Shown here piece after piece: positions 16,011 to 24,605 of a stretch of 64,000 bases of DNA. The position numbers and the translations under genes were made by a program. The notes under the pieces are model-generated. The model had not been told where the DNA came from, did not search any database, and was given only the letters and a program-made list of their open reading frames with translations. Source of the stretch: Clostridiaceae bacterium (GTDB lineage Bacteria > Bacillota > Clostridia > Clostridiales > Clostridiaceae). Within the stretch, counting starts at the first letter, position 1; each line of letters starts with the position of its first letter. Where the stretch lies: positions 186,001 through 250,000 of the forward strand of contig CABIZX010000005.1 in assembly GCA_902363375.1 (NCBI GenBank), in the 5' to 3' direction.

Positions 16011-16520
16011 CTAGTATCTTCTTCTTTCACATTCAGTTGGTGCTTCAATTAAAGTTGCAAAATTATATTCATGAGTATGACCATCTCTACAAGTAGTTCT
16101 TCCTTTTACAAAGTGAACGTGCTTTCCATTTCCAACATAAATAGCTGGGCCAGTTGTATCACAAATTTCATGGAAGTGACGATCAGCGAAATCAGTATTT
16201 GTTTCAAGTCTATGAACGTGTGAATTACCACGAGGTATAGCTTCGCCAGTTACACCACAGAATCTATGGTTGTGGATATAGCAATCGTTACAAGCAAATT
16301 TTGTACTACCTTGGAATTCATGAACGTGCCTTTGCTCTCTTCTATCTCTGTCTCTATCTCTGTCATCGTCTCTATCTCTATCTCTGTCTCTGTCGCAGTC
16401 ATTATCAAAGAATCTAGAAGAATTGTTATCATATTCATCAAAATCATTAAATTGATCGAAGTTATCGAAGTCTTCAAAGTTATTATTAAAATTATCCCAA
16501 TTATTATATCTATTGCTCAT
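16011..16520 (-). CDS. YmaF family protein with Asp-Arg repeat tract
   Basis: The 169-residue protein has three parts. Residues 1-38 are Asn/Asp/Phe-rich (FNNNFEDFDNFDQF). Residues about 42-62 are an alternating Asp-Arg tract (DRDRDRDRDDDRDRDRDR). Residues 63-169 form the YmaF domain, with repeated His-x-His units (HVHEF, HNH, HVHRL, HFHEI, HVHFV, HTHEY) plus cysteines (FACNDCYIHNHRFCG). The regular His and Cys spacing suggests metal binding, but YmaF has no assigned function. The Asp-Arg tract is encoded by a simple hexanucleotide-like repeat and may vary in length. A GGGGGG-type ribosome binding site precedes the ATG. Confidence 0.8.
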   Translation of the reverse strand: MSNRYNNWDNFNNNFEDFDNFDQFNDFDEYDNNSSRFFDNDCDRDRDRDRDDDRDRDRDRREQRHVHEFQGSTKFACNDCYIHNHRFCGVTGEAIPRGNSHVHRLETNTDFADRHFHEICDTTGPAIYVGNGKHVHFVKGRTTCRDGHTHEYNFATLIEAPTECERRRY

Positions 16521-16892
16521 TTAATTTTACCCCCCAGTGCCTTATCGGCATATTATATACTATGACCTTTTAAATATATTGGTGACATCTTTAATACGTT
16601 TTTTAAAAAATATTTTTTAATATTCTTTGTATAATAGATAGATTTCAAATAAAAATTAATGGAGAGTACTATCATTCTATAAAGATGTTAAATATTTATA
16701 AAATAAAAACTATTATATGTAAATGAAAATATTAAGCGTGGTATAATTAAAGTAATAATACAGAAGGGGAATGGTATATGTAAAATTAAATATTGGAATA
16801 TGTTAATATTTATATTGTATTAGACGTGTATATTATTATAGTTATAATGATATAAAAAATTAAACAATTGTATTTAGGGGGAAAGAGTATTA

Positions 16893-18173
16893 ATGGACGA
16901 TGGTAGTATTATGCTGATTATTAGTATTGCAGTACTAATTTTAATGTCAGCATATTTTTCTGCAACAGAGACTGCATTCTCAAGTTTAAATAGAGTAAGA
17001 TTGAAGAGTATGGCTAATAGTGGGAATCGGAGAGCTAAACAAACATTGGCTTTATCAGAGGATTTTGATAATATACTTTCAACTTTACTAATAGGAAATA
17101 ATATAGTAAATATATTATCGGCATCTATTGCTACTATATTATTTACTACGCACTTTGGTAATTCCGGAGTTACTATATCAACTGTAGTAATGACGATTCT
17201 TGTATTAATATTTGGAGAAATATCTCCTAAAAGTATTGCTAAGGAATCACCTGAAAAGTTTGCAATATTTTCTACTCCAATTTTAAAAGGATTTGTGATT
17301 ATATTTACTCCTTTTAACTATTTATTTAGGATTTGGAAAAGGTTGTTATACAAAATATTTAAGGTAGAAAATCGTAAATTTATCACGGAAGATGAATTAC
17401 TTACAATTGTAGAAGAAGCAGAGAATGATGGTGGAATTGATGAGCATGAGAGTAAGTTAATACAATCGGCTATAGAGTTTAATGATCTTGATGCAAAAGA
17501 AATATTAACTTCAAGAGTAGATTTAATTGCTATTTCAAGTACGGCTTCGATAAATGAAATTAAAGAGGTATTTAAAAATAATAGTTTTTCAAGAATTCCG
17601 ATATTTGAGAATACTATCGATAAGATTGTTGGAGTTATACATCAAAGAGATTTCTATGAGTCTATAGAAAGTGGAAATTTGAATATCAAAAATATAATAA
17701 AACCAATTATCTGTGTCACACCTAATACAAAGATATCTCAATTGCTAAAGAACTTTCAAAAGGATAAAACGCATATGGCAGTTGTAGTTGATGAGTTTGG
17801 AGGAACTAAAGGAATTGTAACGCTGGAAGATGTATTAGAGGAGTTAGTAGGAGAAATTTGGGATGAACATGATGAAATTATAGAGTATTTTAAAAAGATA
17901 GATGAGCAGAAATATTTAGTAATGTGTTCAGCTGATTTGAAGGATTTGTTTGATAAGTTTAATTTAAGCTATAATGATGATTATGAATCTAATACAGTGA
18001 GTGGATGGGTATTGGAGGAATTTGGTCATATACCTAAGGCCGGAGATAGTTTTATATATGAAAACTTATTAGTTACAGTGACAAAAACAAATTACACAAG
18101 GGTTCTTGAAATTAGCATAGAATATAATTCATTAGATTATAAAGAAGATGTAAGCAGGCAAATTTCCTGTTAA
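16893..18173 (+). CDS. Hemolysin/CorC family membrane protein (DUF21-CBS-CorC_HlyC)
   Basis: The 426-residue protein has an N-terminal DUF21/CNNM membrane domain with the SAYFSATETAFSSLNRVR motif (about 19-36), LLIGNNIVNI and LIFGEISPKSIAKE. A pair of CBS domains (about 205-325; SRIPIFENTIDKIVGVIHQRDF, AVVVDEFGGTKGIVTLEDVLEELVGEIWDE) and a C-terminal CorC_HlyC domain follow. CNNM/CorC proteins are implicated in magnesium or other cation efflux. Despite the name, haemolytic activity is not expected. The preceding 372 bp divergent gap holds AT-rich promoter DNA and no clear structure. The gene has an AGGGGGAAAGAG site and its own terminator. Confidence 0.9.
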   Translation: MDDGSIMLIISIAVLILMSAYFSATETAFSSLNRVRLKSMANSGNRRAKQTLALSEDFDNILSTLLIGNNIVNILSASIATILFTTHFGNSGVTISTVVMTILVLIFGEISPKSIAKESPEKFAIFSTPILKGFVIIFTPFNYLFRIWKRLLYKIFKVENRKFITEDELLTIVEEAENDGGIDEHESKLIQSAIEFNDLDAKEILTSRVDLIAISSTASINEIKEVFKNNSFSRIPIFENTIDKIVGVIHQRDFYESIESGNLNIKNIIKPIICVTPNTKISQLLKNFQKDKTHMAVVVDEFGGTKGIVTLEDVLEELVGEIWDEHDEIIEYFKKIDEQKYLVMCSADLKDLFDKFNLSYNDDYESNTVSGWVLEEFGHIPKAGDSFIYENLLVTVTKTNYTRVLEISIEYNSLDYKEDVSRQISC

Positions 18174-18181
18174 TCATAAAT

Positions 18182-18216
18182 AAAAATAGTAATAACTCAA
18201 GGTTATTACTATTTTT
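18182..18216 (+). terminator. Terminator after the CorC-type gene
   Basis: AAAAATAGTAATAAC and GTTATTACTATTTTT form a perfect stem with a short TCAAG loop followed by T residues. Confidence 0.85.
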
Positions 18217-18271
18217 ATTTATATGGATTAATATATTAAATTATTGCGAAATTAAGGTGTTAATAATGTTG

Positions 18272-18952
18272 CTATAATGTAAGACTTAAAGCTATAAAAC
18301 CTTGCCCCACATAGTAACATAATAAGTTTAAGGCTGTCATATAAGAAGGTGATTTTTTGTGGAAATATATGAAACATAAGATTAAATCAGATATAAAGAA
18401 TAGACACGCTCCTACTATGATAAGGGTTATGCTCAAAAAGTCTTTATGAATTAGTTCAGTTAAAGATAGAGCTCGTGTAAGCATAAAGCTAATTATAATA
18501 GAATAAGTGATAACTAATTTATAAGCACCTTTGAAGTTAAATCCTTTTATTAGTTTTAAGAGTAAAATAGAGATTGATGAGATTAATATAAATAACAATA
18601 TATGCTTTATCAGTACAGGTGTAAGAGTAGCAAAGGCTAGAGAAAAGAGTATGTGGGCAATTGAAAAGCTAATTAATCCATATATGAACATTTTACTAAT
18701 TTCGTCAGACTGATTATTATTAAAAGCAAGAAATATATCTCCAACTAGGGAAGCTATTAATGCCATAAGTATAAAAATAAAGTATTGTGAATTTGAATAA
18801 ATTGATTTATAGCCGCATACACAAATTGATATAAACAATAGACTAGTAATTGTTTTAATAATGGGCATTCTATAGCCGTGAGGATGATAATTAAAGTATA
18901 TTAGAAATCCTAGTGATATTAGCATGAGTAGAAAAAATATAAGAGACAACAT
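18272..18952 (-). CDS. YhhN/TMEM86 family membrane protein (lysoplasmalogenase-like)
   Basis: I start it at the ATG at 18952, directly after an ACAAGGAGGGTTAAGT ribosome binding site, giving 226 residues rather than the longer frame. The protein is almost entirely hydrophobic, with seven to eight predicted membrane helices. Family-like polar residues inside the membrane are visible in ALIASLVGDIFLAF, FSIAHILFS, SDLILCF and NLLCYYVGQGFIALS. In animals TMEM86 hydrolyses the vinyl-ether bond of lysoplasmalogens. Clostridia make plasmalogens, so a lipid-turnover role is plausible, but this is inference. Confidence 0.8.
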   Translation of the reverse strand: MLSLIFFLLMLISLGFLIYFNYHPHGYRMPIIKTITSLLFISICVCGYKSIYSNSQYFIFILMALIASLVGDIFLAFNNNQSDEISKMFIYGLISFSIAHILFSLAFATLTPVLIKHILLFILISSISILLLKLIKGFNFKGAYKLVITYSIIISFMLTRALSLTELIHKDFLSITLIIVGACLFFISDLILCFIYFHKKSPSYMTALNLLCYYVGQGFIALSLTL

Positions 18953-19172
18953 ACTTAACCCTCCTTGTAATACTAATGTTAAGATGATTATATCATATAT
19001 TACATATAAGTAAAACAATGGAAGGAAAGATATTCAATTGCTGATAGAAAATATAGGTTGATTTTTATTAACTAATGTTTTAATATTAAATTACATAGAT
19101 TTCAAGAAAAGAGAGGTTTTTTTGTGAGTGTTTAGTATCTAGAATAGTAATTAAATATTAATCTAAAAATTA

Positions 19173-19313
19173 GGGTATTTTATTACCTTTATTTGTTGTG
19201 GGATTAATTACAACTATTAGAGATACAAGTCCACGAAATTTACCTTAGGATAGCAATAGCTATCTTTATTAATGGCAAGTTTAAAGCTGTGGGAGTATCC
19301 ATAGCTTTTTTAT
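19173..19313 (+). ncRNA. Candidate structured leader or small RNA ending in an intrinsic terminator
   Basis: Four hairpins follow in order: GGGTATTTTATTACC, GTTGT...ACAAC, GATAG-CAATAG-CTATC, and a 10-bp terminator stem AAAGCTGTGG / CCATAGCTTT with a GAGTAT loop and T6 (19283-19311). The flanking genes are divergent, so no upstream plus-strand gene exists for this terminator to end. The transcript must begin inside the gap and either stop here as a small RNA or act as an attenuator for the MutS2-like gene 57 bp downstream. I could not match it to a known riboswitch class. Confidence 0.5.
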
Positions 19314-19369
19314 TTTAGAAATCTATGAAGGGTTTCATGGACTTAATAATAAGTAAAGGAATCGTGAAA

Positions 19370-21277
19370 ATGAATATTAGTACATTGGAAAAATTACATT
19401 ATAATCAAATTAAAGAAATAGTTAAGTTATATTGTGTAAGTGGACTAGGAAGAGAATTATTAGATAAGCTTAAACCTAGTAATAATATTAAACAAGTAAA
19501 AAGGATGTTAGAGGAAACATCAGAAGGTAGGAGGCTTATAGATGCTTCTTATCATATGCCTTTAAAAGGAATATTCAATATTATACCTTTAATAGAAAAG
19601 ATAGAGAAAGGCTCAGTTCTTGAACCATCAGAATTAACTACAATAGATAACTTCTTGCGTGGATGTAGAAAGGTTAAAGTTTTTATAAAGGATAAAGATG
19701 GGTATGCACCAACCTTAAGTGCATATGGGGAAAGTATTACGGAATTAAAATATATAGAGGAAGAAATAGAGATATCTATAAAGGGCAGTATAGTAGATTC
19801 TAATGCAAGTAAAGAACTCAAAAGGATTAGAAGGCACATTGAAAGTTGTGAAGATAAAATAAAGGAAAAGTTAGATAAATTCATAAAAAGTAGTGCTAAT
19901 AAAGAATATATTCAAGAGTTTTTTATTAGTCAAAGGAATGGAAGATATACAATCCCTATAAAAGCTTCTTATAAGAACCAGGTTCAAGGTACTATAGTGG
20001 AGGTATCTCCCAAAGGCACTACAGTATTTATAGAGCCTAATTCCATATCAAAGTACACTACAGAACTAACTACATTAAAATCAGAAGAAGCTATGGAGGA
20101 ATATAGAATACTTGCAACCTTAACGGATATGATATTTGAGAGGATTAAGGATTTAAAAATAAATATAGAAATAATTGCAGAGTATGATATGATTCTAGCA
20201 AAAGCAAAGTATAGTAAGGATATATGTGGAATACAACCAATTTTAAATAACCATGGATATATAAATATAATTAAGGGTAGATATCCTCTAATCAAAGATG
20301 CAGTACCACTAGATTTTAATATAGGTGATGACTATAGAACTTTGATTATAACTGGACCTAATGCAGGTGGAAAGACTGTTGTATTAAAGACTGTAGGACT
20401 TCTTACTTTAGCTACACAAAGTGGATTTCATATAGGGGCAGAGGCTGGTAGTGAAATAGCTATATTTGATAATATATTTGTAGATATTGGAGATGACCAA
20501 AGTGTAGAGAATGCTTTAAGTACATTCTCTTCTCATGTTAAGAATCTTAGTGGAATTTTAAGGGAGGGCAATAAAAATACTCTTCTTCTTCTTGATGAGA
20601 TAGGAAGTGGCACAGAACCTAATGAAGGGGCAGCACTTGCAATTGCAATTTTAGAGGAGTTTTATCATAAGGGGTGTATTACTGTTGCATCTACCCATTA
20701 TGGTGAAATTAAGAATTTCTCTCAGAGTCATCCGGATTTTGAAAATGCAGCGATGGAATTTAAAAAAGAGACTTTAGATCCGCTATATAAGCTTTCTATT
20801 GGGAAGAGTGGAAATAGTAATGCTCTTTATATTTCAAAGAAGATGGGAATTTCAGATAAGATAATAGAAAGAACAAGAAAATATATTGAAACTAAGGATT
20901 ATAACTATGAATTATTAAAAGAAAGTAAGGTTATCGAAGATAAGGAAGTAGAAAGCAAAGAGGAGAAGATTTATAATTATGTAAAGGGAGATAGAGTTAT
21001 AGTACTAGATGAGAAGCTTTCAGGAGTTGTATATAAGGAAAAAGATGGATTTAATAATATAGTAGTATTTATAGATGGTAAATTCATTGAAGTAAATTAT
21101 AAGAGATTAAAGTTAGAGGTTAGTGCCTCTGAATTATATCCTGAAGATTATGATTTAAATCAGATTTTTGTAGAATATAAAGAGAGAAAACTAGAACATG
21201 ATATAGAAAGAGGTTCAAAAAAAGCGCTTAAAAAAATACAGAAGGAATCTAAGAAAGGAATTGTAAACAATAATTAA
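19370..21277 (+). CDS. MutS2-like ATPase lacking the Smr nuclease domain
   Basis: From the ATG at 19370 (AGTAAAGGAATCGTGAAA upstream) the protein has 635 residues. It has a MutS-type core/lever region (about 1-300), including the YTIPIKASYKNQVQGTIVEVSPKGTTVFIEP motif typical of MutS2. The MutS ATPase follows: Walker A TGPNAGGKT, FVDIGDDQSVENALSTFSSH, Walker B LLLLDEIGSGTEPNEGAALA and ASTHYGEIK. It ends with a coiled-coil and KOW-like segment. True MutS2 is about 785 residues and finishes with an Smr endonuclease domain, which is missing here. Recent work links MutS2 to collided ribosomes and recombination. This paralogue's role is unknown. Confidence 0.85.
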   Translation: MNISTLEKLHYNQIKEIVKLYCVSGLGRELLDKLKPSNNIKQVKRMLEETSEGRRLIDASYHMPLKGIFNIIPLIEKIEKGSVLEPSELTTIDNFLRGCRKVKVFIKDKDGYAPTLSAYGESITELKYIEEEIEISIKGSIVDSNASKELKRIRRHIESCEDKIKEKLDKFIKSSANKEYIQEFFISQRNGRYTIPIKASYKNQVQGTIVEVSPKGTTVFIEPNSISKYTTELTTLKSEEAMEEYRILATLTDMIFERIKDLKINIEIIAEYDMILAKAKYSKDICGIQPILNNHGYINIIKGRYPLIKDAVPLDFNIGDDYRTLIITGPNAGGKTVVLKTVGLLTLATQSGFHIGAEAGSEIAIFDNIFVDIGDDQSVENALSTFSSHVKNLSGILREGNKNTLLLLDEIGSGTEPNEGAALAIAILEEFYHKGCITVASTHYGEIKNFSQSHPDFENAAMEFKKETLDPLYKLSIGKSGNSNALYISKKMGISDKIIERTRKYIETKDYNYELLKESKVIEDKEVESKEEKIYNYVKGDRVIVLDEKLSGVVYKEKDGFNNIVVFIDGKFIEVNYKRLKLEVSASELYPEDYDLNQIFVEYKERKLEHDIERGSKKALKKIQKESKKGIVNNN

Positions 21278-21344
21278 CCTATGTATTCTTATAGATAATA
21301 TTGTCCATAATATAAAAAGATTTTGTTAATTAATGGAGGAAATT

Positions 21345-22526
21345 ATGGCAATAGAAAAAAGTTTAGTTCAAGGATTTTTAAAACAATTTGATACAGTTCC
21401 TTTTACAGTAAAGTATAAGGATGAAGAGGAATTTATTATAGGTGAAGGTGAACCTAGATTTAAAATAGCTATAAAAAAGCTACCTAGTAAAGCGGATTTA
21501 CTAAAAAGTACTTCTCTTGCTCTAGGAGAAGCTTATATGAATGGAGATATAGATTTAATAGAAGGGGATTTATATTATGTTCTAGATACTTTATTAAGCC
21601 ATATAGATAAATTCACCTTAGATATTAAGGGGCTAAAAAAGCTCCTTAATACATCTACATCTATAAAACATCAAAAGGGAGAAGTATGTTCTCATTATGA
21701 TCTAGGCAATGAATTCTACAGGTTGTGGCTTGATAAAACTATGAGCTATTCCTGTGCCTATTTTAAAAATGATAATGATACATTAGAAGAGGCACAGATG
21801 AATAAAATACATCATATACTTAATAAGCTTAATTTAAAAGAAGGTATGAGTTTATTAGATATTGGATGTGGATGGGGTTATTTACTAGTAGAAGCTGCTA
21901 AGAAATATAAGATTCATGGTGTTGGGATAACTCTTAGTGAAGAGCAGTATAAGGGATGTATGGAGTTAATTAAAAAGGAAAATCTAGAGGATTATCTACA
22001 GGTTAAACTTTTAGATTATAGAAATCTAAAGGATTCAGATATGACTTTTGATAGAGTAGTTAGTGTTGGTATGATAGAACACGTTGGAAGGGAAAACTAT
22101 AGTTTATTTTTTGATAATGTAACTTCCGTATTAAAGCCTAAGGGTGAATTCTTATTACACTATATAAGTAGTCTTCGTGAGTCTCCAGGGGATCCATGGA
22201 TTAAGAAATATATTTTTCCAGGTGGTGTAATCCCAAGTATAAGAGAAATAATGGATACTGCTTGTGACTATAGGTTTTATACCATTGACGTGGAAAGTTT
22301 GAGACTTCACTATAAGAAAACGCTACTTTATTGGTATAAAAACTTTGAAGATAATATTGATGAAATAAAAAAAATGGTAGATGAAAGATTTATAAGAATG
22401 TGGAGAATATACCTATGCTCCTGTGCAGCTTCCTTTAATAATGGTGTAATAGATTTACATCAAATGCTATTTACTAAAGGAGCCAAGAATGACCTGCCAC
22501 CTACAAGAGAATATATGGATAAATAA
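21345..22526 (+). CDS. cfa: Cyclopropane-fatty-acyl-phospholipid synthase family methyltransferase
   Basis: The ATG at 21345 lies correctly after TTAATGGAGGAAATT, giving 393 residues. The protein has the CFA synthase layout: a small N-terminal lipid-binding domain (about 1-100), then a SAM-dependent methyltransferase with HYDLGNEFYRLWLDKTMSYSCAYF, the SAM loop LLDIGCGWGYLL (about 170-181), GITLSEEQY, MIEHVGRENY with the family's catalytic Glu/His context, and KYIFPGGVIPS. CFA synthase adds a methylene group to membrane unsaturated fatty acids, consistent with clostridial cyclopropane lipids. It follows the MutS2-like gene by 67 bp and may share its transcript. Confidence 0.9.
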   Translation: MAIEKSLVQGFLKQFDTVPFTVKYKDEEEFIIGEGEPRFKIAIKKLPSKADLLKSTSLALGEAYMNGDIDLIEGDLYYVLDTLLSHIDKFTLDIKGLKKLLNTSTSIKHQKGEVCSHYDLGNEFYRLWLDKTMSYSCAYFKNDNDTLEEAQMNKIHHILNKLNLKEGMSLLDIGCGWGYLLVEAAKKYKIHGVGITLSEEQYKGCMELIKKENLEDYLQVKLLDYRNLKDSDMTFDRVVSVGMIEHVGRENYSLFFDNVTSVLKPKGEFLLHYISSLRESPGDPWIKKYIFPGGVIPSIREIMDTACDYRFYTIDVESLRLHYKKTLLYWYKNFEDNIDEIKKMVDERFIRMWRIYLCSCAASFNNGVIDLHQMLFTKGAKNDLPPTREYMDK

Positions 22527-22534
22527 TTTTAAAG

Positions 22535-22606
22535 AATAAGGGGCTTTCTAAAAATAAACTAATATAAGCAATATTAGTAATATGTTTTAGAAAAGTCCCT
22601 TATTTT
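22535..22606 (+). terminator. Terminator after the cfa-like gene
   Basis: AATAAGGGGCTTTCTAAAA pairs with TTTTAGAAAAGTCCCTTATT across a loop of about 33 nt and is followed by TTTA. Confidence 0.75.
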
Positions 22607-22648
22607 AAAGCTTAAGAAATATGAGGCTTAGTTTATTTATATAAAGAT

Positions 22649-23092
22649 TTAATTTTTTATAATGTGAGTTTCTATAACTTGAAGTTCTTTGATTAGTTCT
22701 TGTCTAACAAAGCCCTTTGTATTGACGTTATCTGAAGTTATAACTCTTATCTCATACCATAGAGTTTCTAGGGTTTCAACTGCATCTAGAATCTCTACTT
22801 TTGTATTCATAGATATAGAGCGAATTATAGGACTATTGCTGAGAGGTGATATATAGAGGGAGCAACGTTTTAATGTCTCACCTGTATAAAACTTTATTGG
22901 ATGATAATATATTTTTAGACTATCATTAGGTTTATTAATAGTATTTAACTGAGAGGTTAAACTATTATTTTGTTTTGTAAGAACTCTTACCTGAATATTT
23001 TGTTTATTATATTTATCATTTAAAAGATAATAGAGAATTCCCAATCCACCAGATGTAAGAAGTAGGACATAAATAAAAAAAGTTTTTATCAC
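22649..23092 (-). CDS. Membrane-anchored SH3-like domain protein
   Basis: The 147-residue protein begins with one hydrophobic segment (about 4-24) that should act as a signal anchor. A short coiled-coil follows (QNIQVRVLTKQNNSLTSQLNTI, about 32-53). The extracytoplasmic part (about 75-140) has the beta-strand pattern of a bacterial SH3 domain: LYISPLSNSPIIRSISMNTKVEIL, LWYEIRVI and KGFVRQELIKEL. Such domains often bind the cell wall or other proteins. No enzymatic domain is fused. Function is unknown. It is monocistronic on the minus strand. Confidence 0.6.
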   Translation of the reverse strand: MIKTFFIYVLLLTSGGLGILYYLLNDKYNKQNIQVRVLTKQNNSLTSQLNTINKPNDSLKIYYHPIKFYTGETLKRCSLYISPLSNSPIIRSISMNTKVEILDAVETLETLWYEIRVITSDNVNTKGFVRQELIKELQVIETHIIKN

Positions 23093-23231
23093 GAATATAC
23101 CTCCATAAAAGAGCTTGCTAGTATAAATATATTCATCATATTTATGAAATAGAATTGATATAGGAAATACGTAATATTATTAAAAACAATGAAAGTTTGG
23201 TGATATAATTTTAAATAAGGAGTTGATGAAT

Positions 23232-23711
23232 GAAATGGCTAACGTTAAAACTAATGTTATGAGAATATTAGATAAGGAGAATATAGTTTATAATATATAT
23301 ACATATGAAGTAAGGGATAATTCTATAGATGGAATATCGGTAGCTAATAAGCTGGGAATATCAGTTGAAAAAGTATTTAAGACCCTTGTTACAAAAGGAC
23401 ATAGTGGAGATTTTTATGTTTTTGTAATTCCTGTAGCAAAAGAATTAAATCTTAAGGCAGCAGCAAGAAGTGTAGAAGAAAAATCAGTTGAGATGATAAA
23501 AGTTAATGATATGCTCAAAATAACTGGGTATATAAGAGGTGGATGCTCGCCTATAGGAATGAAAAAAGCTTATACTACTGTAATTGATGAATCATCTGTG
23601 GACTTAGATAGAATCATTGTAAGTGGCGGTAAAATTGGATTTCAGGTTGAAATAAATCCTAAAGATTTAATTAGATTAGTAAATGCAAAAACAAGTTCTA
23701 TTACGAGTTAA
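23232..23711 (+). CDS. ybaK: Cys-tRNA(Pro)/Cys-tRNA(Cys) deacylase YbaK
   Basis: I prefer the ATG at 23232, since the AAGGAG site lies only 3 nt from the earlier ATG but about 9 nt from this one. The product has 159 residues and matches YbaK: MRILDKENIVYNIYTY at the N-terminus, SVEKVFKTLVTKG with the conserved lysine, VIPVAKELNLKAAARS, and GYIRGGCSPIGMKK with the GxxSP-like loop. YbaK hydrolyses cysteine mischarged on tRNA(Pro). The gene stands alone between its own start and a convergent terminator. Confidence 0.9.
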   Translation, partial: EMANVKTNVMRILDKENIVYNIYTYEVRDNSIDGISVANKLGISVEKVFKTLVTKGHSGDFYVFVIPVAKELNLKAAARSVEEKSVEMIKVNDMLKITGYIRGGCSPIGMKKAYTTVIDESSVDLDRIIVSGGKIGFQVEINPKDLIRLVNAKTSSITS

Positions 23712-23727
23712 ATTATAGGTTTTATAT

Positions 23728-23783
23728 AAAAATAAAAGGTTGTCTTACAAAAGAAATTAGTTCTTAGTAAGGCAACCTTTAAA
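23728..23783. terminator. Terminator shared by ybaK and the HAD gene
   Basis: AAAAGGTTGTCTTAC pairs with GTAAGGCAACCTTT around a 24-nt loop, with A/T runs on both sides between the convergent genes. Confidence 0.8.
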
Positions 23784-23788
23784 AACAA

Positions 23789-24442
23789 TTATATAGCTAA
23801 AGAATAATTGATGTAATCTAATATAAAGTCATCAGCTAGAATCTTCATATCATCATGTTGATTCTTAGAGTGTTCATCATATACACCGATAACCTTCATT
23901 CCAGCTTTTTTAGCTCCTTGTATAGCTTGAAGCAAGTCTTCAAAGACCACACAATTATTTGGAGAAACCCCTAATTTATCGGCTGTAAGAAGATAAACAT
24001 CTGGAAAATCTTTACCTCTTTTAACTTCATTAGTTAATGTTATTGTATCAAAGTATTCATATATTCCATTAGCTTTTAAGCAAGCTTCCAAAAGTAGATG
24101 GTTATTACTTGTAGCTAGTGCAATTTTAATATTATTTTTTTTAAGCTTATCAAGAAAATCTTTAACACCGGGCTTTAGACTCACTTTATTACAATATGAT
24201 TCATAGGCCATATCATTCCAATGCTTTTTTATTTCTTCTATATCATAAGGTAAATTAAATTCATTTTTAAAGTAAATGGCTACTTCATTAAAGCTAAGAT
24301 GAGCAATATCCTGATTTAATGATGGAGGCACACTTAAATTATGTTTAGCTAGGTACTCTCGATCAATTTCATTCCATACCCACATAGAGTCAACTAAAGT
24401 ACCATCCATATCAAAAATTGCAGCGTCTATATTTTTAAACAT
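23789..24442 (-). CDS. HAD superfamily phosphatase, beta-phosphoglucomutase-like
   Basis: The 217-residue protein shows all HAD motifs: the nucleophile loop FDMDGTLVDS (residues 10-19), motif II ALATSNN (about 110), the motif III lysine in EVKRGKDFPDVY, and motif IV VVFEDLLQAIQGAKKAG. A helical cap of the beta-phosphoglucomutase type sits between motifs I and II. It could be a sugar-phosphate phosphatase or mutase. The cap residues do not let me choose a substrate. It is monocistronic, with GGGGGTGATGAT before the ATG. Confidence 0.85.
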   Translation of the reverse strand: MFKNIDAAIFDMDGTLVDSMWVWNEIDREYLAKHNLSVPPSLNQDIAHLSFNEVAIYFKNEFNLPYDIEEIKKHWNDMAYESYCNKVSLKPGVKDFLDKLKKNNIKIALATSNNHLLLEACLKANGIYEYFDTITLTNEVKRGKDFPDVYLLTADKLGVSPNNCVVFEDLLQAIQGAKKAGMKVIGVYDEHSKNQHDDMKILADDFILDYINYSLAI

Positions 24443-24605
24443 ATATCATCACCCCCGCATATTACGATAACAAATAAAACTTTTAATGTAAAGGAAATTA
24501 TATGGAATAACTAAAACTATGTAATCTAACCTAATAAGAAATATAAAAGCGAATGTAATTAAATTAAGGACATATAATGTATTAGTAAAATACAAGGGGG
24601 AGACT

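Noticed and set aside
16250..16565. Two frames overlapping the YmaF gene (one minus, one plus)
   Set aside because: They are produced by the Asp-Arg simple repeat read in other frames. YmaF has the ribosome binding site and domain match.
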